IMG/VR virus record: IMGVR_UViG_3300007735_000657
Coordinates: 1 to 35,176 of that record
DNA length: 35,176 nucleotides
Reading direction: 5' to 3' (one strand)
Source: a virus
Below the pieces are notes generated by a model. The model saw nothing but the letters and a program-made list of their open reading frames with translations. It was not told the origin of the DNA and ran no database searches. The position numbers were made by a program, and so were the translations under genes. The number at the start of each line of letters is the position of its first letter. Position 1 is the first letter of the stretch. Positions 20,979-30,453 of the stretch are shown here, piece after piece.

Positions 20979-21403
20979 CGAAAAAGTGTCTTTTCTGTTA
21001 GAAGTTTAAAATCCCATTCATTGCAGCTACAAACATTTTTTGCTGCTTCCCATTTAGCTTCATTTACTAAAAAGGTCACTAATTCGTTTTTATACGATTT
21101 TCTTTTTTTATTTGCTGGTTCTTTTGTTTGTTTTTCTGGTTTTACTTCGACAATAATAGTCTTTGTGTTACCAGTTTTTTCTTTCAACATAACCATAAAA
21201 TCTGGATAGTATGTGTGTTTTTTCTTATCAATGGGTGATATGTAAGGTATCTTTACACACTCATAACACCATTTGATAACATTGTCTTGAACATCGAAAT
21301 ACTTGCAGAGTTTTCTTTCCCATAAAGATTTGCAAAGTATTTTTTCGACATCTCCGACATATTTTTCGGCATTTAAAGGTACAAATTTTGTTTTGTACGG
21401 CAT
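20975..21403 (-). CDS. 4: Head completion protein gp4 (gp50), TnsA-like nuclease fold
   Basis: 142 residues (T4 gp4 150). Conserved: ILCKSLWERKLCKYFD, IPYISPIDKKKHTYYPDF and IIVEVKPEKQT, then AKWEAAKNVC and LLTEKTLF. The Glu in SLWER, Asp in YYPDF and Glu-x-Lys in VEVKP form the TnsA-type nuclease active site. In T4 it completes the DNA-filled head so that a tail can join. A late octamer TATATATA ends 5 nt before the ATG. First gene of the reverse late unit. Confidence 0.9.
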   Translation of the reverse strand: MPYKTKFVPLNAEKYVGDVEKILCKSLWERKLCKYFDVQDNVIKWCYECVKIPYISPIDKKKHTYYPDFMVMLKEKTGNTKTIIVEVKPEKQTKEPANKKRKSYKNELVTFLVNEAKWEAAKNVCSCNEWDFKLLTEKTLFR

Positions 21404-21408
21404 CGAAA

Positions 21409-21416
21409 TATATATA
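21409..21416. promoter_or_regulatory. Shared palindromic late promoter TATATATA
   Basis: The octamer reads the same on both strands and differs from TATAAATA at one position. On the minus strand it ends 5 nt before the gp4 ATG; on the plus strand it is 12 nt before the gp48 ATG. It may fire both ways. Confidence 0.55.
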
Positions 21417-21428
21417 ACGGATTCAAAA

Positions 21429-22211
21429 ATGCCATATACTTATCCAACAAACACAACAGATCAAACAGAAATACCATATTGGGTAATATTTTACAATGCT
21501 CCATATAGTGTGTTGGCCGAGGATAGAACTCGTACAGGAGTTTATAATAGAGCGTTTGACTATATTCAATTACCTCTTCCAACTGGAATGGAAGTAGAAA
21601 CAGCACATTCTTTTAATGAATCGTTTAGCCCCATAGATCCTTTTGTGGGAACTGCTGCTACTGAAGTCAATCTTGGTGGTAGATTAGAATTAGCTAAGAA
21701 AAGATTTTTAGATCCATTACTTGTGCGATTAGAGAGATTTTCAACTCTTTCAACTTTTAGAAAATATGGAAATACTAATGAACTTCAAATCGATTCAGAG
21801 GCAAGAAGAGAATTTGGTTTTGATTATTTGATGGTTCCTAAAAATATTGACGATTCTGTTATTATTAATGGTATATGTAATTATTTTAGATCTGCTTCAT
21901 ATCCTTGGAGAGCAGATTCAGCTGAAAAAATTTATCCTCCATCTTTATGGGGAATGCAAGTAGTAGGTGCTGGTGACTCTACCTTCTTAACAGAATCTTG
22001 GCTATCAGATCCTCTTGTGTGCGTATTAACTAATGTTGTTATTAATAAAATTCCATTTGATGATAAGTCTGTTGCTAGAGTATTCCAGAATGGAGCTTCT
22101 ATGGCGACAAGTTTAAGATTGGTATTCAAAGAATTTGAAACAGGGACATACGATCCTAGCAGAAATAGAGTATTGAGTAAATCAGAAATAACTGTAAATC
22201 CGCCAGAATAA
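21429..22211 (+). CDS. 48: Baseplate tail-tube cap gp48
   Basis: 260 residues from the ATG at 21429; an in-frame ATG at 21303 lies inside gp4 and upstream of the promoter. Residues 1-60 are an extended arm (MPYTYPTNTTDQTEIPYWVI and after). The domain EARREFGFDYLMVPKNID, YPPSLWGMQVV and VLTNVVINKIPFDD is the tube-like fold of gp48, which caps the baseplate and starts tube growth. T4 gp48 has 364 residues, so this version is shorter. It begins the forward baseplate unit that runs to the terminase. Confidence 0.75.
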   Translation: MPYTYPTNTTDQTEIPYWVIFYNAPYSVLAEDRTRTGVYNRAFDYIQLPLPTGMEVETAHSFNESFSPIDPFVGTAATEVNLGGRLELAKKRFLDPLLVRLERFSTLSTFRKYGNTNELQIDSEARREFGFDYLMVPKNIDDSVIINGICNYFRSASYPWRADSAEKIYPPSLWGMQVVGAGDSTFLTESWLSDPLVCVLTNVVINKIPFDDKSVARVFQNGASMATSLRLVFKEFETGTYDPSRNRVLSKSEITVNPPE

Positions 22212-22215
22212 TAAT

Positions 22216-22959
22216 ATGTTTAATAAATTTACTACAATATCATATACAATAAACGATAAAGATTTATCGGTGAAAGATTTCTCAAAATCATTTGATTTAT
22301 CTTCACTAAAAGATAATATTTATTCAAAAAATATAGAAACTGATACTTTTTTAGATGTAGTTTCATATAACACATATGATTCTTTTGTTTATTATCATGT
22401 TCCTTTATATGCTGGCGATATATTAAATCCATATAAAGAATTGCCAAAAACATCAAAAGAATCTGATTTAAATCTTGAACAATATACTTCTTTATTTTTT
22501 ACTAATATAGCAGGCTCTTGTTTTTCAGTAGGAGATCTAATTGCTAAATCTCATACTGGATATAGTGCTGGTTTTGATGTTACAGATAATTTTGGTTATG
22601 TGATGGATATAGACTTAGAATTGAAAAAATTAAAATTATTAAATGTTGGTTCTGTTGGAACTGGTCCCTGTTTATTAATAAGAAAAAATAATAATTCTTG
22701 GGGAATTTTTGCGACATTCTATAATAATCTTGAAGAGAATTACGCAAATTCCGCCAAAGAATTCTTTGATAATTCTTCAATACAGTCAATTGATACAAAT
22801 ATATTAAATACTTATTATGATTTTAGGAACGGTCAGACCAGTATGAATTATTCATTCAATACAGAAAATGATATATTTAAGGGTAATAAATCTATACTAT
22901 ATTTGGTAGATAGAAAATCATTGACAAATTTTGAGGATGCATTGAATGTCGGTAGCTAA
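22216..22959 (+). CDS. Baseplate wedge protein, possibly gp53-like
   Basis: 247 residues starting 4 nt after gp48. The N-terminus MFNKFTTISYTINDKDL followed by a helix region and FVYYHVPLYAGDILNPY recalls gp53, which begins with a short strand and then Y-x-V plus a region for wedge contacts. T4 gp53 has 196 residues. The rest is Asn/Asp/Tyr-rich. The match is weak and rests partly on position between gp48 and gp27. It overlaps the next gene by 14 nt. Confidence 0.5.
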   Translation: MFNKFTTISYTINDKDLSVKDFSKSFDLSSLKDNIYSKNIETDTFLDVVSYNTYDSFVYYHVPLYAGDILNPYKELPKTSKESDLNLEQYTSLFFTNIAGSCFSVGDLIAKSHTGYSAGFDVTDNFGYVMDIDLELKKLKLLNVGSVGTGPCLLIRKNNNSWGIFATFYNNLEENYANSAKEFFDNSSIQSIDTNILNTYYDFRNGQTSMNYSFNTENDIFKGNKSILYLVDRKSLTNFEDALNVGS

Positions 22960-25015
22960 TTTTACAACAATTGTTCAATTATCGATAACACATGGTAGAG
23001 ATGGAACTGTGTGGAACATAGTTAATTCAGAAAATCCTAATGAATCTTATGGATTTTTTGAAAGAATGAATATTGATGAAGGAATTCTAAGTGTTATACC
23101 TAGCGGGACATTAGTTTTGCGCGATGAAGGTGATATAATTTCCGATTTTAATTTTACCGGAAAAGATAAATTTTATGCTAAATTAAAAGATTCTAGAAAT
23201 AATGAAATAGAATTACTTGATTATTATGTCTATCAAGTCGCCAGAGCTACCGATTATCAGAAAAAAAGTGAGGCTAGATTAGTAACTATTAAATTTATCC
23301 ATGAATCGTATTTCTTCAATGAAAGATCGGTATTTGATTTTGAAGAAGATATTAAATTTATATGCAGACAAGGAAATGAAGATAACTGGGTAGGTCGTAT
23401 TTTTCAACAATTCTTTCCAAGAGATTATCCAAATAATGCTTTTGCATCTAACACTGGCAATTATGCATGGCTAAAACACAAAAATTTAGCATTCCCTAAT
23501 GGAAGAAGAGCAGACCAAACAAAAATATTAAATTTGCTTAATTATTTTGCAGAAAATTCAAATGCTGATAATACAGATCAAATTCCTAGAGCAGATTTCT
23601 TTTTTTGGAAAGATTTAACATCTGTAAACTTTCTTTCTATTGGTGATGAAATTAATGCTAATCCAATTCCAGATAGAAAATATGGAATATTCGATAGAGA
23701 AAGCATTGGTCCAGATGGTGTTATAAAAATTGATGATATATCTGTATTTAATTTTTCGTTCATGGATTTTGAAACAAGTGGAGGATTTCAATCTTATTAT
23801 GAGAGAGTCGATCCAAATTTAGATCAACCACATTTTTATCTGATGGATTCGACCAATTCCTTAAAAACTAAAATTATTAATTACAATATTTTAGATTATT
23901 ATTCAGATTTTGCATTTGTCGATAAAGTACCTAGTGAGCAGCCAAAAGAAGGAGAGGAAGGTCCTCCTGGCACAGAATGGATTCCGGATCCAAATGTTGC
24001 TGATTACGAAATAATTAATTTTGGAGAACCACAAATTGATATTTCGTCGTTGAGAGGAGCAACTTCTACCAAATATACTAAAAGAGTATATGATGAAGAA
24101 AAGTTTGGTTATTTTGATTATGGTTTTAATAATTCTTTTTATTCTGAACCATCATATTTTTATAACACAGACGCAGGAATTACAAAAATGGATTCCACTT
24201 CAAGTAGAAGAACTTCTATGCTGTGGCAAAATATGTTTGATATTGATGAAGAATCCCCATTAGATAAGGATGATGATACTAAAAATATTGGAAGATTGTA
24301 TATCAGTCTAAAGAAAAGTAAATCTACTTTAGCTTCTGTGTATTTCAAACTTAGAAATTTAAAAGAACAGTGGAATATATTCAAATATGTTATTTGTTGT
24401 TTAAGGCAAGAGTCCAGTTTTGAATTTTGGGCAATAGTAAGACCAAAATCAATTGCACCATCAAAGACAGGAATAAACACATATAATTTCCAAGAAGTTT
24501 ATTTTATTCCTAGATTTGGTATCTCTCAAATAACAAATAAAGTAGATTTTCTAAAAGGACTTACTCTTGAAGCAAAAGGATTAACTTCGCTAGGAAGTCC
24601 ATTAAATACAGTACCAACAAGCGGATTTACTTTTATGGTTCCTACACAAAATATTGGAACTAATCAAACAGCATTTAACATCAACGAAATAAGAAATTTC
24701 ACAGCTCAAATAAATGGTATAGATTATGCTTATGCTGGCCCAGGAACTAACATGAATGTTACTGGATATCCATCTGCGTTTAAAAATATTCCAGTTGGAT
24801 CAAATCTAGGCATCAATACCACAATAACTCCAAATAGTGCTGGATTATATGATGTTGGACAGGTTGTTAAAATGACTGCTATTGATTGGAAATCTATAAG
24901 AGGAGTAAGCGTTGATGAGACATGGTATCAAAACAACAAATATCTCTTTGTTTTCGATTCACAGAACGATAAAGAAGGATTCTGTGATGGTTCTAATATT
25001 ACTATAAGTACATAA
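22946..25015 (+). CDS. Baseplate hub protein, gp27-like N-terminal part
   Basis: 689 residues, much longer than T4 gp27 (391). The first 120 residues carry the hub tudor-like pattern: GILSVIPSGTLVLRDEGD then DKFYAKLKDSRNNEIELLDY and VTIKFIHESYF. A long middle region contains YGIFDRESIGPDG and a Pro/Gly/Glu loop (EEGPPGTEWIPDP). The C-terminus (GLYDVGQVVKMTAIDWKS) looks like a further beta domain. It would form the central hub that receives the spike. The next gene appears to hold the equivalent of the gp27 C-terminal domain, so the hub may be made from two chains. Confidence 0.65.
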   Translation: MSVANFTTIVQLSITHGRDGTVWNIVNSENPNESYGFFERMNIDEGILSVIPSGTLVLRDEGDIISDFNFTGKDKFYAKLKDSRNNEIELLDYYVYQVARATDYQKKSEARLVTIKFIHESYFFNERSVFDFEEDIKFICRQGNEDNWVGRIFQQFFPRDYPNNAFASNTGNYAWLKHKNLAFPNGRRADQTKILNLLNYFAENSNADNTDQIPRADFFFWKDLTSVNFLSIGDEINANPIPDRKYGIFDRESIGPDGVIKIDDISVFNFSFMDFETSGGFQSYYERVDPNLDQPHFYLMDSTNSLKTKIINYNILDYYSDFAFVDKVPSEQPKEGEEGPPGTEWIPDPNVADYEIINFGEPQIDISSLRGATSTKYTKRVYDEEKFGYFDYGFNNSFYSEPSYFYNTDAGITKMDSTSSRRTSMLWQNMFDIDEESPLDKDDDTKNIGRLYISLKKSKSTLASVYFKLRNLKEQWNIFKYVICCLRQESSFEFWAIVRPKSIAPSKTGINTYNFQEVYFIPRFGISQITNKVDFLKGLTLEAKGLTSLGSPLNTVPTSGFTFMVPTQNIGTNQTAFNINEIRNFTAQINGIDYAYAGPGTNMNVTGYPSAFKNIPVGSNLGINTTITPNSAGLYDVGQVVKMTAIDWKSIRGVSVDETWYQNNKYLFVFDSQNDKEGFCDGSNITIST

Positions 25016-25017
25016 AA

Positions 25018-25722
25018 ATGGCTAATGAAAAAATAAAAAGTATAGGAACAATAGGAATTGATATTCTTGCTTCGGCAGAAAAATTTGTCGATAGCAAAGA
25101 ATATAAATGTGCGAATCCGTTAGCAGCAGAAAATGGTGGACCAATATCAATACAGCAATGCGAACAACTATATTTTTCTGGTTATAACGGAATAACACTT
25201 AAACCACAAACACCAGAACCATCTGATAATCATCTTGAGACAGCATTTAATGATTTAAAAGGTTGCACCTTTATAAAAGAAAATATGGGTCAAGATTATT
25301 TGGGGTGTTTTCCAGAAGATCCTGACGCATTTTTCAGTTGCGATTGCCCCAAAATAGGTAAAAAATTTCCAAAATTATTAAAATTTGCTATTAAAAATTC
25401 TACATTTTGGAATACAGATCTAAGAACACCTCTAGCCAGAGCTTCTTTTGTTAAGTTATTGACATCTTTTAGGATATCAATTACTGTTATTGGAGATTTT
25501 AGTCTCTATCCAGGTTCTATAATAGAAATCATTGATACCCCTTTATTAGGTTTTCAGTATAATAATCCAAAAATAGCTGGAAAATGGTTAGTTTTGAATG
25601 CTACTCATACTATAGGAAAAGATAGATTACACGAAACAACTTATGTTTTATCTGCCATAACAAATCCTAAGTTCTTCCAAACTTACACAAGCGCAATAAA
25701 TGAAATAAATATTCAGAGATGA
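25018..25722 (+). CDS. Second hub protein, resembles gp27 C-terminal domain
   Basis: 234 residues, starting 2 nt after the large hub gene. The C-terminal half has ISITVIGDFSLYPGSIIEI and WLVLNATHTI followed by HETTYVLSAITN; T4 gp27 has the parallel order IGNFNLTPGVKI, VDEVIHEL and THLYMFTNA. The N-terminal half has Cys pairs (GCTFIKEN, FSCDCPK) and no recognised domain. No lysozyme domain of gp5 is present. It overlaps gp25 by 4 nt. Hub membership is supported by order and this motif match. Confidence 0.6.
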   Translation: MANEKIKSIGTIGIDILASAEKFVDSKEYKCANPLAAENGGPISIQQCEQLYFSGYNGITLKPQTPEPSDNHLETAFNDLKGCTFIKENMGQDYLGCFPEDPDAFFSCDCPKIGKKFPKLLKFAIKNSTFWNTDLRTPLARASFVKLLTSFRISITVIGDFSLYPGSIIEIIDTPLLGFQYNNPKIAGKWLVLNATHTIGKDRLHETTYVLSAITNPKFFQTYTSAINEINIQR

Positions 25723-26078
25723 AAAAAAATCTAGACATTTATTTTAAAGCAAATTCAAGAAAAACCATAAGTTCTGTGGATGAGTCTTTTTCGGTAAAAC
25801 AACAAATTAAAAATTTGTGTCTTTCTCAATTTGGAGAATTTAGATTCAATTCTGATGTTGGTTCTCTTATCAATGAATTCAAATACGATAAGGGTAATGC
25901 TAGGCAGTATTACATATTAAATGTTCTAGAAAATAAGTGCAGACAACATATAAAAGGATTGAATAGAATAAACATAACAATAGACAATAGTGATCTTATA
26001 AATCGAAAAATATCGATTAATGTTAATTACGTTGTATATGGTAAGGATTCTTCGTTCAGGTTTTATTTGAATAAATAA
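25719..26078 (+). CDS. 25: Baseplate wedge protein gp25
   Basis: 119 residues (T4 gp25 132). Features of the GPW/gp25 fold: SVKQQIKNLCLSQFGEFRF followed by NSDVGSLINEF, and the second half ENKCRQHIKGLNRINITI. gp25 sits in the inner baseplate and starts sheath assembly. The start overlaps the second hub gene by 4 nt. A late promoter for gene 6 lies in its last codons. Confidence 0.82.
   Translation: MKKNLDIYFKANSRKTISSVDESFSVKQQIKNLCLSQFGEFRFNSDVGSLINEFKYDKGNARQYYILNVLENKCRQHIKGLNRINITIDNSDLINRKISINVNYVVYGKDSSFRFYLNK
26070..26077 (+). promoter_or_regulatory. T4-type late promoter AATAAATA
   Basis: It differs from the consensus at the first base, overlaps the end of gene 25, and ends 5 nt before the gp6 ATG at 26083. 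Confidence 0.55.
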
Positions 26079-26082
26079 TTCT

Positions 26083-27810
26083 ATGAATGAGCCGAAGAAT
26101 ATAGATTTAATTAACTTAGATTGGAATAATCTAAGACAAAATTTAGTTAATTACTTAAAAAGCACAGATTTTGCTAACGACTATGATTTTGATAGTCGTG
26201 GAACCACAATAGATCTATTATTGGGGTTATTTACATATAATACTAGCATTGGATTGCATTACTTGCATATTTTAAATAATGAAAGTTTTATATATTCTGC
26301 AAAAAATAATTCATCTATTGTAAAACTTTTACAAAGCTATGGTTACACAGCTAACAGATATAAATCTGCAACTGCTCTGGTATCGTTTACAAAAATAGAT
26401 AGCACTTTAGCTCAAGTTGATAGATACGCAGCAATACGAGCAAAAAATGATAAAAATACTAATGTAAATTTTTATTATATTGGTCCAAAAGTTACCTTGG
26501 ATTTATCAACTACCTTGCCATTTTATGCTGGTGTAAAATTAGTTAAAGAACAAACTGCAACTGTTGATCTTGATTCTCAAGAAATTGAAATATTCGATTC
26601 AACGGTAGATATTAGAACTATAGTTGTCAAAGTAAATAATGATTACTGGATCAATTACACAAATGAGCCAGTTTTAGGTACTGACGAAAATTCCAAAATA
26701 TTTTTTATTGTAAATAAAGGCGATAAAATTTTTATAAAATTTGGAAAAAATATTCAAAATGTTGAAACAACAAAAGGTAAATCAATAGTATCTACTGATA
26801 TTGTAAAAATTTCTTATGTTGTTTCAAATGGAGAGATTGGAAATAATGTATCTTTTGATGATACTACGCAGTTTATAAGCAATGGAACTCTATCAATTCC
26901 AAGCGCAACATTGTCTTCAAATACATCAAGTGGCGGTTATTCTACTATCGATTCTGATTATTTAAAATACATGGCTCCAAGAGCTTATGGTTATTCATCT
27001 CTAGTCACTAAATCAGATTATGAATATGTTATAGTTAATTCTGGATTGTTGCCAGAAGTAACAAATATTAATCAGAGAATTTCAGTTTTTGATGGTCAAG
27101 ATTTCAATGATGTTGGTGGTAAAGTTTACTATTCTATAATTGATCTTGATGTAAATTCAAGTGAAATCGATTCTCTAAATCAATTAATTTCAGAAAAACA
27201 AATAATTGGTCTTTCAACAGAATACTTAGAAAGTGATGATTTTACTTGCAAATTAACTATTTCTTGTTCATTTGACTCAAGAAAATCTACTTCTAATAAA
27301 AATATTTTAAAGGATGAATTGATAAAAGAAATAGAAGACTTGTATGAAACTAAACTATTCTTTAATGATCTCTCAAAGAGTGATATAATTTCTATTATAG
27401 TTAATAAAGATAAAGGGCTATCTGTTTCAGAATCAAATATTAGTTTTAGCTTTGAAAAGGTACTTGATCTAACAAATCAAAGAACTATTAGATTTTATAA
27501 TTCAATTTCTTCTATAACAAGTGATTTAGTTGATACTAATCTATCAGCATCACAAGTAAAATTTAATAGTACATCCACTACCGTTCCAGGATTAAACGGC
27601 TTTTATTATATTTCTGCCTATAATTCTTCTGGTACTTTAGTAAAAAATAAAGTCGGAGTATTCAATCCAACTACAGGATTAATAGTTTTTTACGATTCTG
27701 TTGTTCCCACAACTTCATTTAATCTTATTATTAGTCCATCATCAGCTTCTATAGTTTCAATAAACAATCAAGCAATATCTTATACTGTAGATTCATTGAC
27801 CATAACATGA
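26083..27810 (+). CDS. 6: Baseplate wedge protein gp6 (baseplate-J-like)
   Basis: 575 residues (T4 gp6 660). The N-terminal domain FANDYDFDSRGTTIDLLLGL followed by FTYNTSIGLHYLHILNNESF and KLLQSYGYTANRYKSA is the gp6 signature. The middle has the baseplate-J region (APRAYGYSSLVTKSDYEYVI). gp6 forms the continuous ring that holds the wedges together. A late promoter octamer ends 5 nt upstream. The stop overlaps the next start by 4 nt. Confidence 0.92.
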   Translation: MNEPKNIDLINLDWNNLRQNLVNYLKSTDFANDYDFDSRGTTIDLLLGLFTYNTSIGLHYLHILNNESFIYSAKNNSSIVKLLQSYGYTANRYKSATALVSFTKIDSTLAQVDRYAAIRAKNDKNTNVNFYYIGPKVTLDLSTTLPFYAGVKLVKEQTATVDLDSQEIEIFDSTVDIRTIVVKVNNDYWINYTNEPVLGTDENSKIFFIVNKGDKIFIKFGKNIQNVETTKGKSIVSTDIVKISYVVSNGEIGNNVSFDDTTQFISNGTLSIPSATLSSNTSSGGYSTIDSDYLKYMAPRAYGYSSLVTKSDYEYVIVNSGLLPEVTNINQRISVFDGQDFNDVGGKVYYSIIDLDVNSSEIDSLNQLISEKQIIGLSTEYLESDDFTCKLTISCSFDSRKSTSNKNILKDELIKEIEDLYETKLFFNDLSKSDIISIIVNKDKGLSVSESNISFSFEKVLDLTNQRTIRFYNSISSITSDLVDTNLSASQVKFNSTSTTVPGLNGFYYISAYNSSGTLVKNKVGVFNPTTGLIVFYDSVVPTTSFNLIISPSSASIVSINNQAISYTVDSLTIT

Positions 27811-28565
27811 TAATATTCTTTAATCAAAACAAAAATCAATCTTTAACTCCTAATGAATTAGATGTAAATGCAGGAGCTGAATATGCTATTGGTGTTTTGA
27901 ATGCAAATTATAATGTATCGCAATCATTGAATACTAGAAGAAATTTTTCTTACTTGATAGAAAATCAATTTCCTATATGGCTAATAGAAGATGTAGAATC
28001 AAATTCTTCTTATAAAATTATTGATTTCGTCCAAGAATTATATAATTGGATCTATTCTCCTGATGGGCTTGATTTGTATCCAAATTTTGAAAATTTGCAA
28101 AACGCATTTTATACAAATGAAGATTGCTTGAGAAAAATATATTCATCAATATTCACGGATTTTGATTTTGAAGATTTTACAGATTTAGCTTCTTTAAGAG
28201 AGTTTTTAATTTCAAATAAGAAAAAATTCGTAGAGAAAAAAGGCACACAGAATTCTATAAAGTATTTCTTGGAAACATTCTTTGGAAGTCAACTTAACGA
28301 CTATACAATAGAATATGGAGTAAATGATGTTTTTGTGCTCAACAGCTCAAATACAAACGAAGACACTCTATCCAACGGATCATCATTACAGGAATATTCC
28401 ATAAGATTAGAAGCAGATATAGATGAGAAGTATCAAGACGATTTGATCAATTTACTTAAACCTATGGGATTCAATTTTGATTTAGTTAAGGCTGAAAATA
28501 GCATTTACTCCGGATCTATTACAGGAACCGATAAAGTAGAACCTTATGAAATAGTGGTTTCATGA
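27807..28565 (+). CDS. Baseplate wedge protein, tail-protein-I / gp7-like
   Basis: 252 residues. The central stretch LREFLISNKKKFVEKKGTQN followed by SIKYFLETFFG is the hallmark of P2 gpI-type wedge proteins (a helix, then KKGT and a FxxxFFG motif), the counterpart of the T4 gp7 N-terminal region. It is far shorter than T4 gp7 (1032), so the outer gp7 arms are absent here. It follows gp6 as expected for a wedge pair. ATGA overlap with gp6 suggests coupled translation. Confidence 0.65.
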   Translation: MIIFFNQNKNQSLTPNELDVNAGAEYAIGVLNANYNVSQSLNTRRNFSYLIENQFPIWLIEDVESNSSYKIIDFVQELYNWIYSPDGLDLYPNFENLQNAFYTNEDCLRKIYSSIFTDFDFEDFTDLASLREFLISNKKKFVEKKGTQNSIKYFLETFFGSQLNDYTIEYGVNDVFVLNSSNTNEDTLSNGSSLQEYSIRLEADIDEKYQDDLINLLKPMGFNFDLVKAENSIYSGSITGTDKVEPYEIVVS

Positions 28566-28567
28566 TC

Positions 28568-28575
28568 TATAAATA
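28568..28575 (+). promoter_or_regulatory. T4-type late promoter TATAAATA
   Basis: A perfect octamer just after the preceding stop, ending 5 nt before the ATG at 28581. Confidence 0.8.
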
Positions 28576-28580
28576 ACTGT

Positions 28581-30452
28581 ATGCCAAACGACTCGTCATC
28601 AAGATATTCATCATCTATTGAAAAATTCATAAATAGTGCCATCGTCAATGACTACTATATTGGCTTGGGGGTAGAGTCTATTGGCTATGAAGATCACGAT
28701 ACTAGATTAAATAAAAAAATATCAAACGTAGCAAGTCTAATAAAAAGAGTTAAAATAAGCGAAATTAATGCTGCTTTTGAGCGAAATTCGTGGTCGGAAG
28801 GAAAATCGTTCAAAGTATTCGATTCTACTGATCCTGATGTAAAAAATAGTACATGCTATAACTCATCGACAAATGAACTTTTTCTTTGCATAGAAAACGA
28901 ATCTAATAATCTTTTCAGCAGAAGAGATCTGAACAATAGATCAAAATTTGCCCCATCGGGTTCCAACGGAACTATTATAGACACTGGTGATGGCTATAAG
29001 TGGTTAAAGATCAATTATGATCCTTCTCCGATATCTACTAATTATATTAAAATTTTTGGTATTGAATCCCTACAAAACTTTAAGGGATATACTGCTGATT
29101 CCCAGGGTCCAACAGCAGCTTCTACAACCCTCCATGGGGCTTCTGGACTAACTTATGGTACATGCTGCTTGTATGTCAAAGAAGCCTTTATAGAGCCTAT
29201 TACTGGGAAAACATACGCAGCTGGAGACATTTTAGCTGCTTATAAAGTTCCAAATGCATGGAGTTGCGATTTACTTGGTTCATTGACTAATTTGCAACCA
29301 GTATTTAAAACAAGTGTTACTGGTACTGAATATGGAGGATTCTTCAACATATCCGGTACAGCTGGCTGTACTCCTTGCGATGCCACTAATGCAAATGTAA
29401 CTCCTATTCTTTCTTATGTTTCGGGTGGTTCCGCTGGATATAGTGCGACAAATTCATTCAAGAAAAATTATGAAATCTTGTCTTCTATACCATCAGGATG
29501 CATACTTAATGCAATTTTAAACGATGATACTTCCATTAATTATTATGTAAGTGAAGAAAGACCGGAGATCAGACTATCTGTTGATGGAACCATTGGTTCT
29601 TGCAAAGCATATTTAAAAACACAATATGTTGGTGGAACAAATGGTTGGAAGGTCATAGGAATTGAACTTGAAAATCAATTGTCCAGTAGCAATATAACAT
29701 ATATCGAACCAATAAACTTGGTAACGGCAATCGGAACTGCTTCTGAAGGAAAATTCTCAAAATTACTCGCTTCAATTCAATTTAATTTAGCTCCAATAAC
29801 AAAAACTGGAGAGTCATATCTTTCAGTATATGATTTACTAAGAACTAAGCTCCTGTCAGTTACATCAAATATCAATTCAACAGATGTTCAAACTTATATA
29901 ACAAATGCTGGAGCTACCTTCAATTATTCAAGCGCATTCTTAATTAGCAATGTTAAAAATTCAAACAGTTACAGATTTGCTCCAAAAATTTATAGAGATT
30001 ACACAGAATTCTCAAAGGCAAGCTCTACAGTAAAAATTGAATCTATCGAAGGGAATATAAACGATATTATCTTTGAAACAACTTGTACAGATATTGCCTC
30101 ATCGTTGATATCTGACGATTACTTTATTAGCAAAGCCAGTTTCGATAAGAGCATTGGAGATGGTTCTACTCAATTTGAGCCATTTAAGACTGTATCTAGT
30201 TACAATCTTGGGTTTGACAATGTTACTTCTGGAAATACCACTGGTACGTTTGAGCTTTCTCATTACTCAGCTTATTCGATAGGAACTGGCGGTACATACT
30301 ATTATGAAGATGTTGGAAGCACTGGTGGAGTTTTCCAAATTACTGGAGTTACGGCAAGTTCAATAAATATATCTGATTGTGATGTTCTTTTTGCAACTGA
30401 CACCACATTCAACGAATCTAAGACATCACTAACACTAATTTTCAATATCTAA
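28581..30452 (+). CDS. 8: Baseplate wedge protein gp8-like
   Basis: 623 residues, about twice T4 gp8 (334). The N-terminal third matches: IVNDYYIGLGVES, a Trp/Arg loop, LFLCIENESNNLFS, then SNGTIIDTGDGYKWLKINY, where gp8 has the IEPGDGYVWEYLF element. The middle holds Cys-containing inserts (YGTCCLY, GCTPCDA) not in T4. The C-terminal half is Ser/Thr-rich beta sequence. In the baseplate gp8 bridges wedges as a dimer. A perfect late promoter ends 5 nt upstream. Its stop is followed one base later by the next start. Confidence 0.72.
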   Translation: MPNDSSSRYSSSIEKFINSAIVNDYYIGLGVESIGYEDHDTRLNKKISNVASLIKRVKISEINAAFERNSWSEGKSFKVFDSTDPDVKNSTCYNSSTNELFLCIENESNNLFSRRDLNNRSKFAPSGSNGTIIDTGDGYKWLKINYDPSPISTNYIKIFGIESLQNFKGYTADSQGPTAASTTLHGASGLTYGTCCLYVKEAFIEPITGKTYAAGDILAAYKVPNAWSCDLLGSLTNLQPVFKTSVTGTEYGGFFNISGTAGCTPCDATNANVTPILSYVSGGSAGYSATNSFKKNYEILSSIPSGCILNAILNDDTSINYYVSEERPEIRLSVDGTIGSCKAYLKTQYVGGTNGWKVIGIELENQLSSSNITYIEPINLVTAIGTASEGKFSKLLASIQFNLAPITKTGESYLSVYDLLRTKLLSVTSNINSTDVQTYITNAGATFNYSSAFLISNVKNSNSYRFAPKIYRDYTEFSKASSTVKIESIEGNINDIIFETTCTDIASSLISDDYFISKASFDKSIGDGSTQFEPFKTVSSYNLGFDNVTSGNTTGTFELSHYSAYSIGTGGTYYYEDVGSTGGVFQITGVTASSINISDCDVLFATDTTFNESKTSLTLIFNI

Positions 30453-30453
30453 A

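Noticed and set aside
21303-21428. Longer gp48 starting at the in-frame ATG 21303.
   Set aside because: That region is antisense to gp4 and upstream of the only late promoter; the conserved protein starts at 21429.
25000-25030. Frameshift joining the two hub genes into a single gp27.
   Set aside because: The second gene has its own ATG two bases after the stop, and no slippery heptamer precedes the stop in the needed phase.
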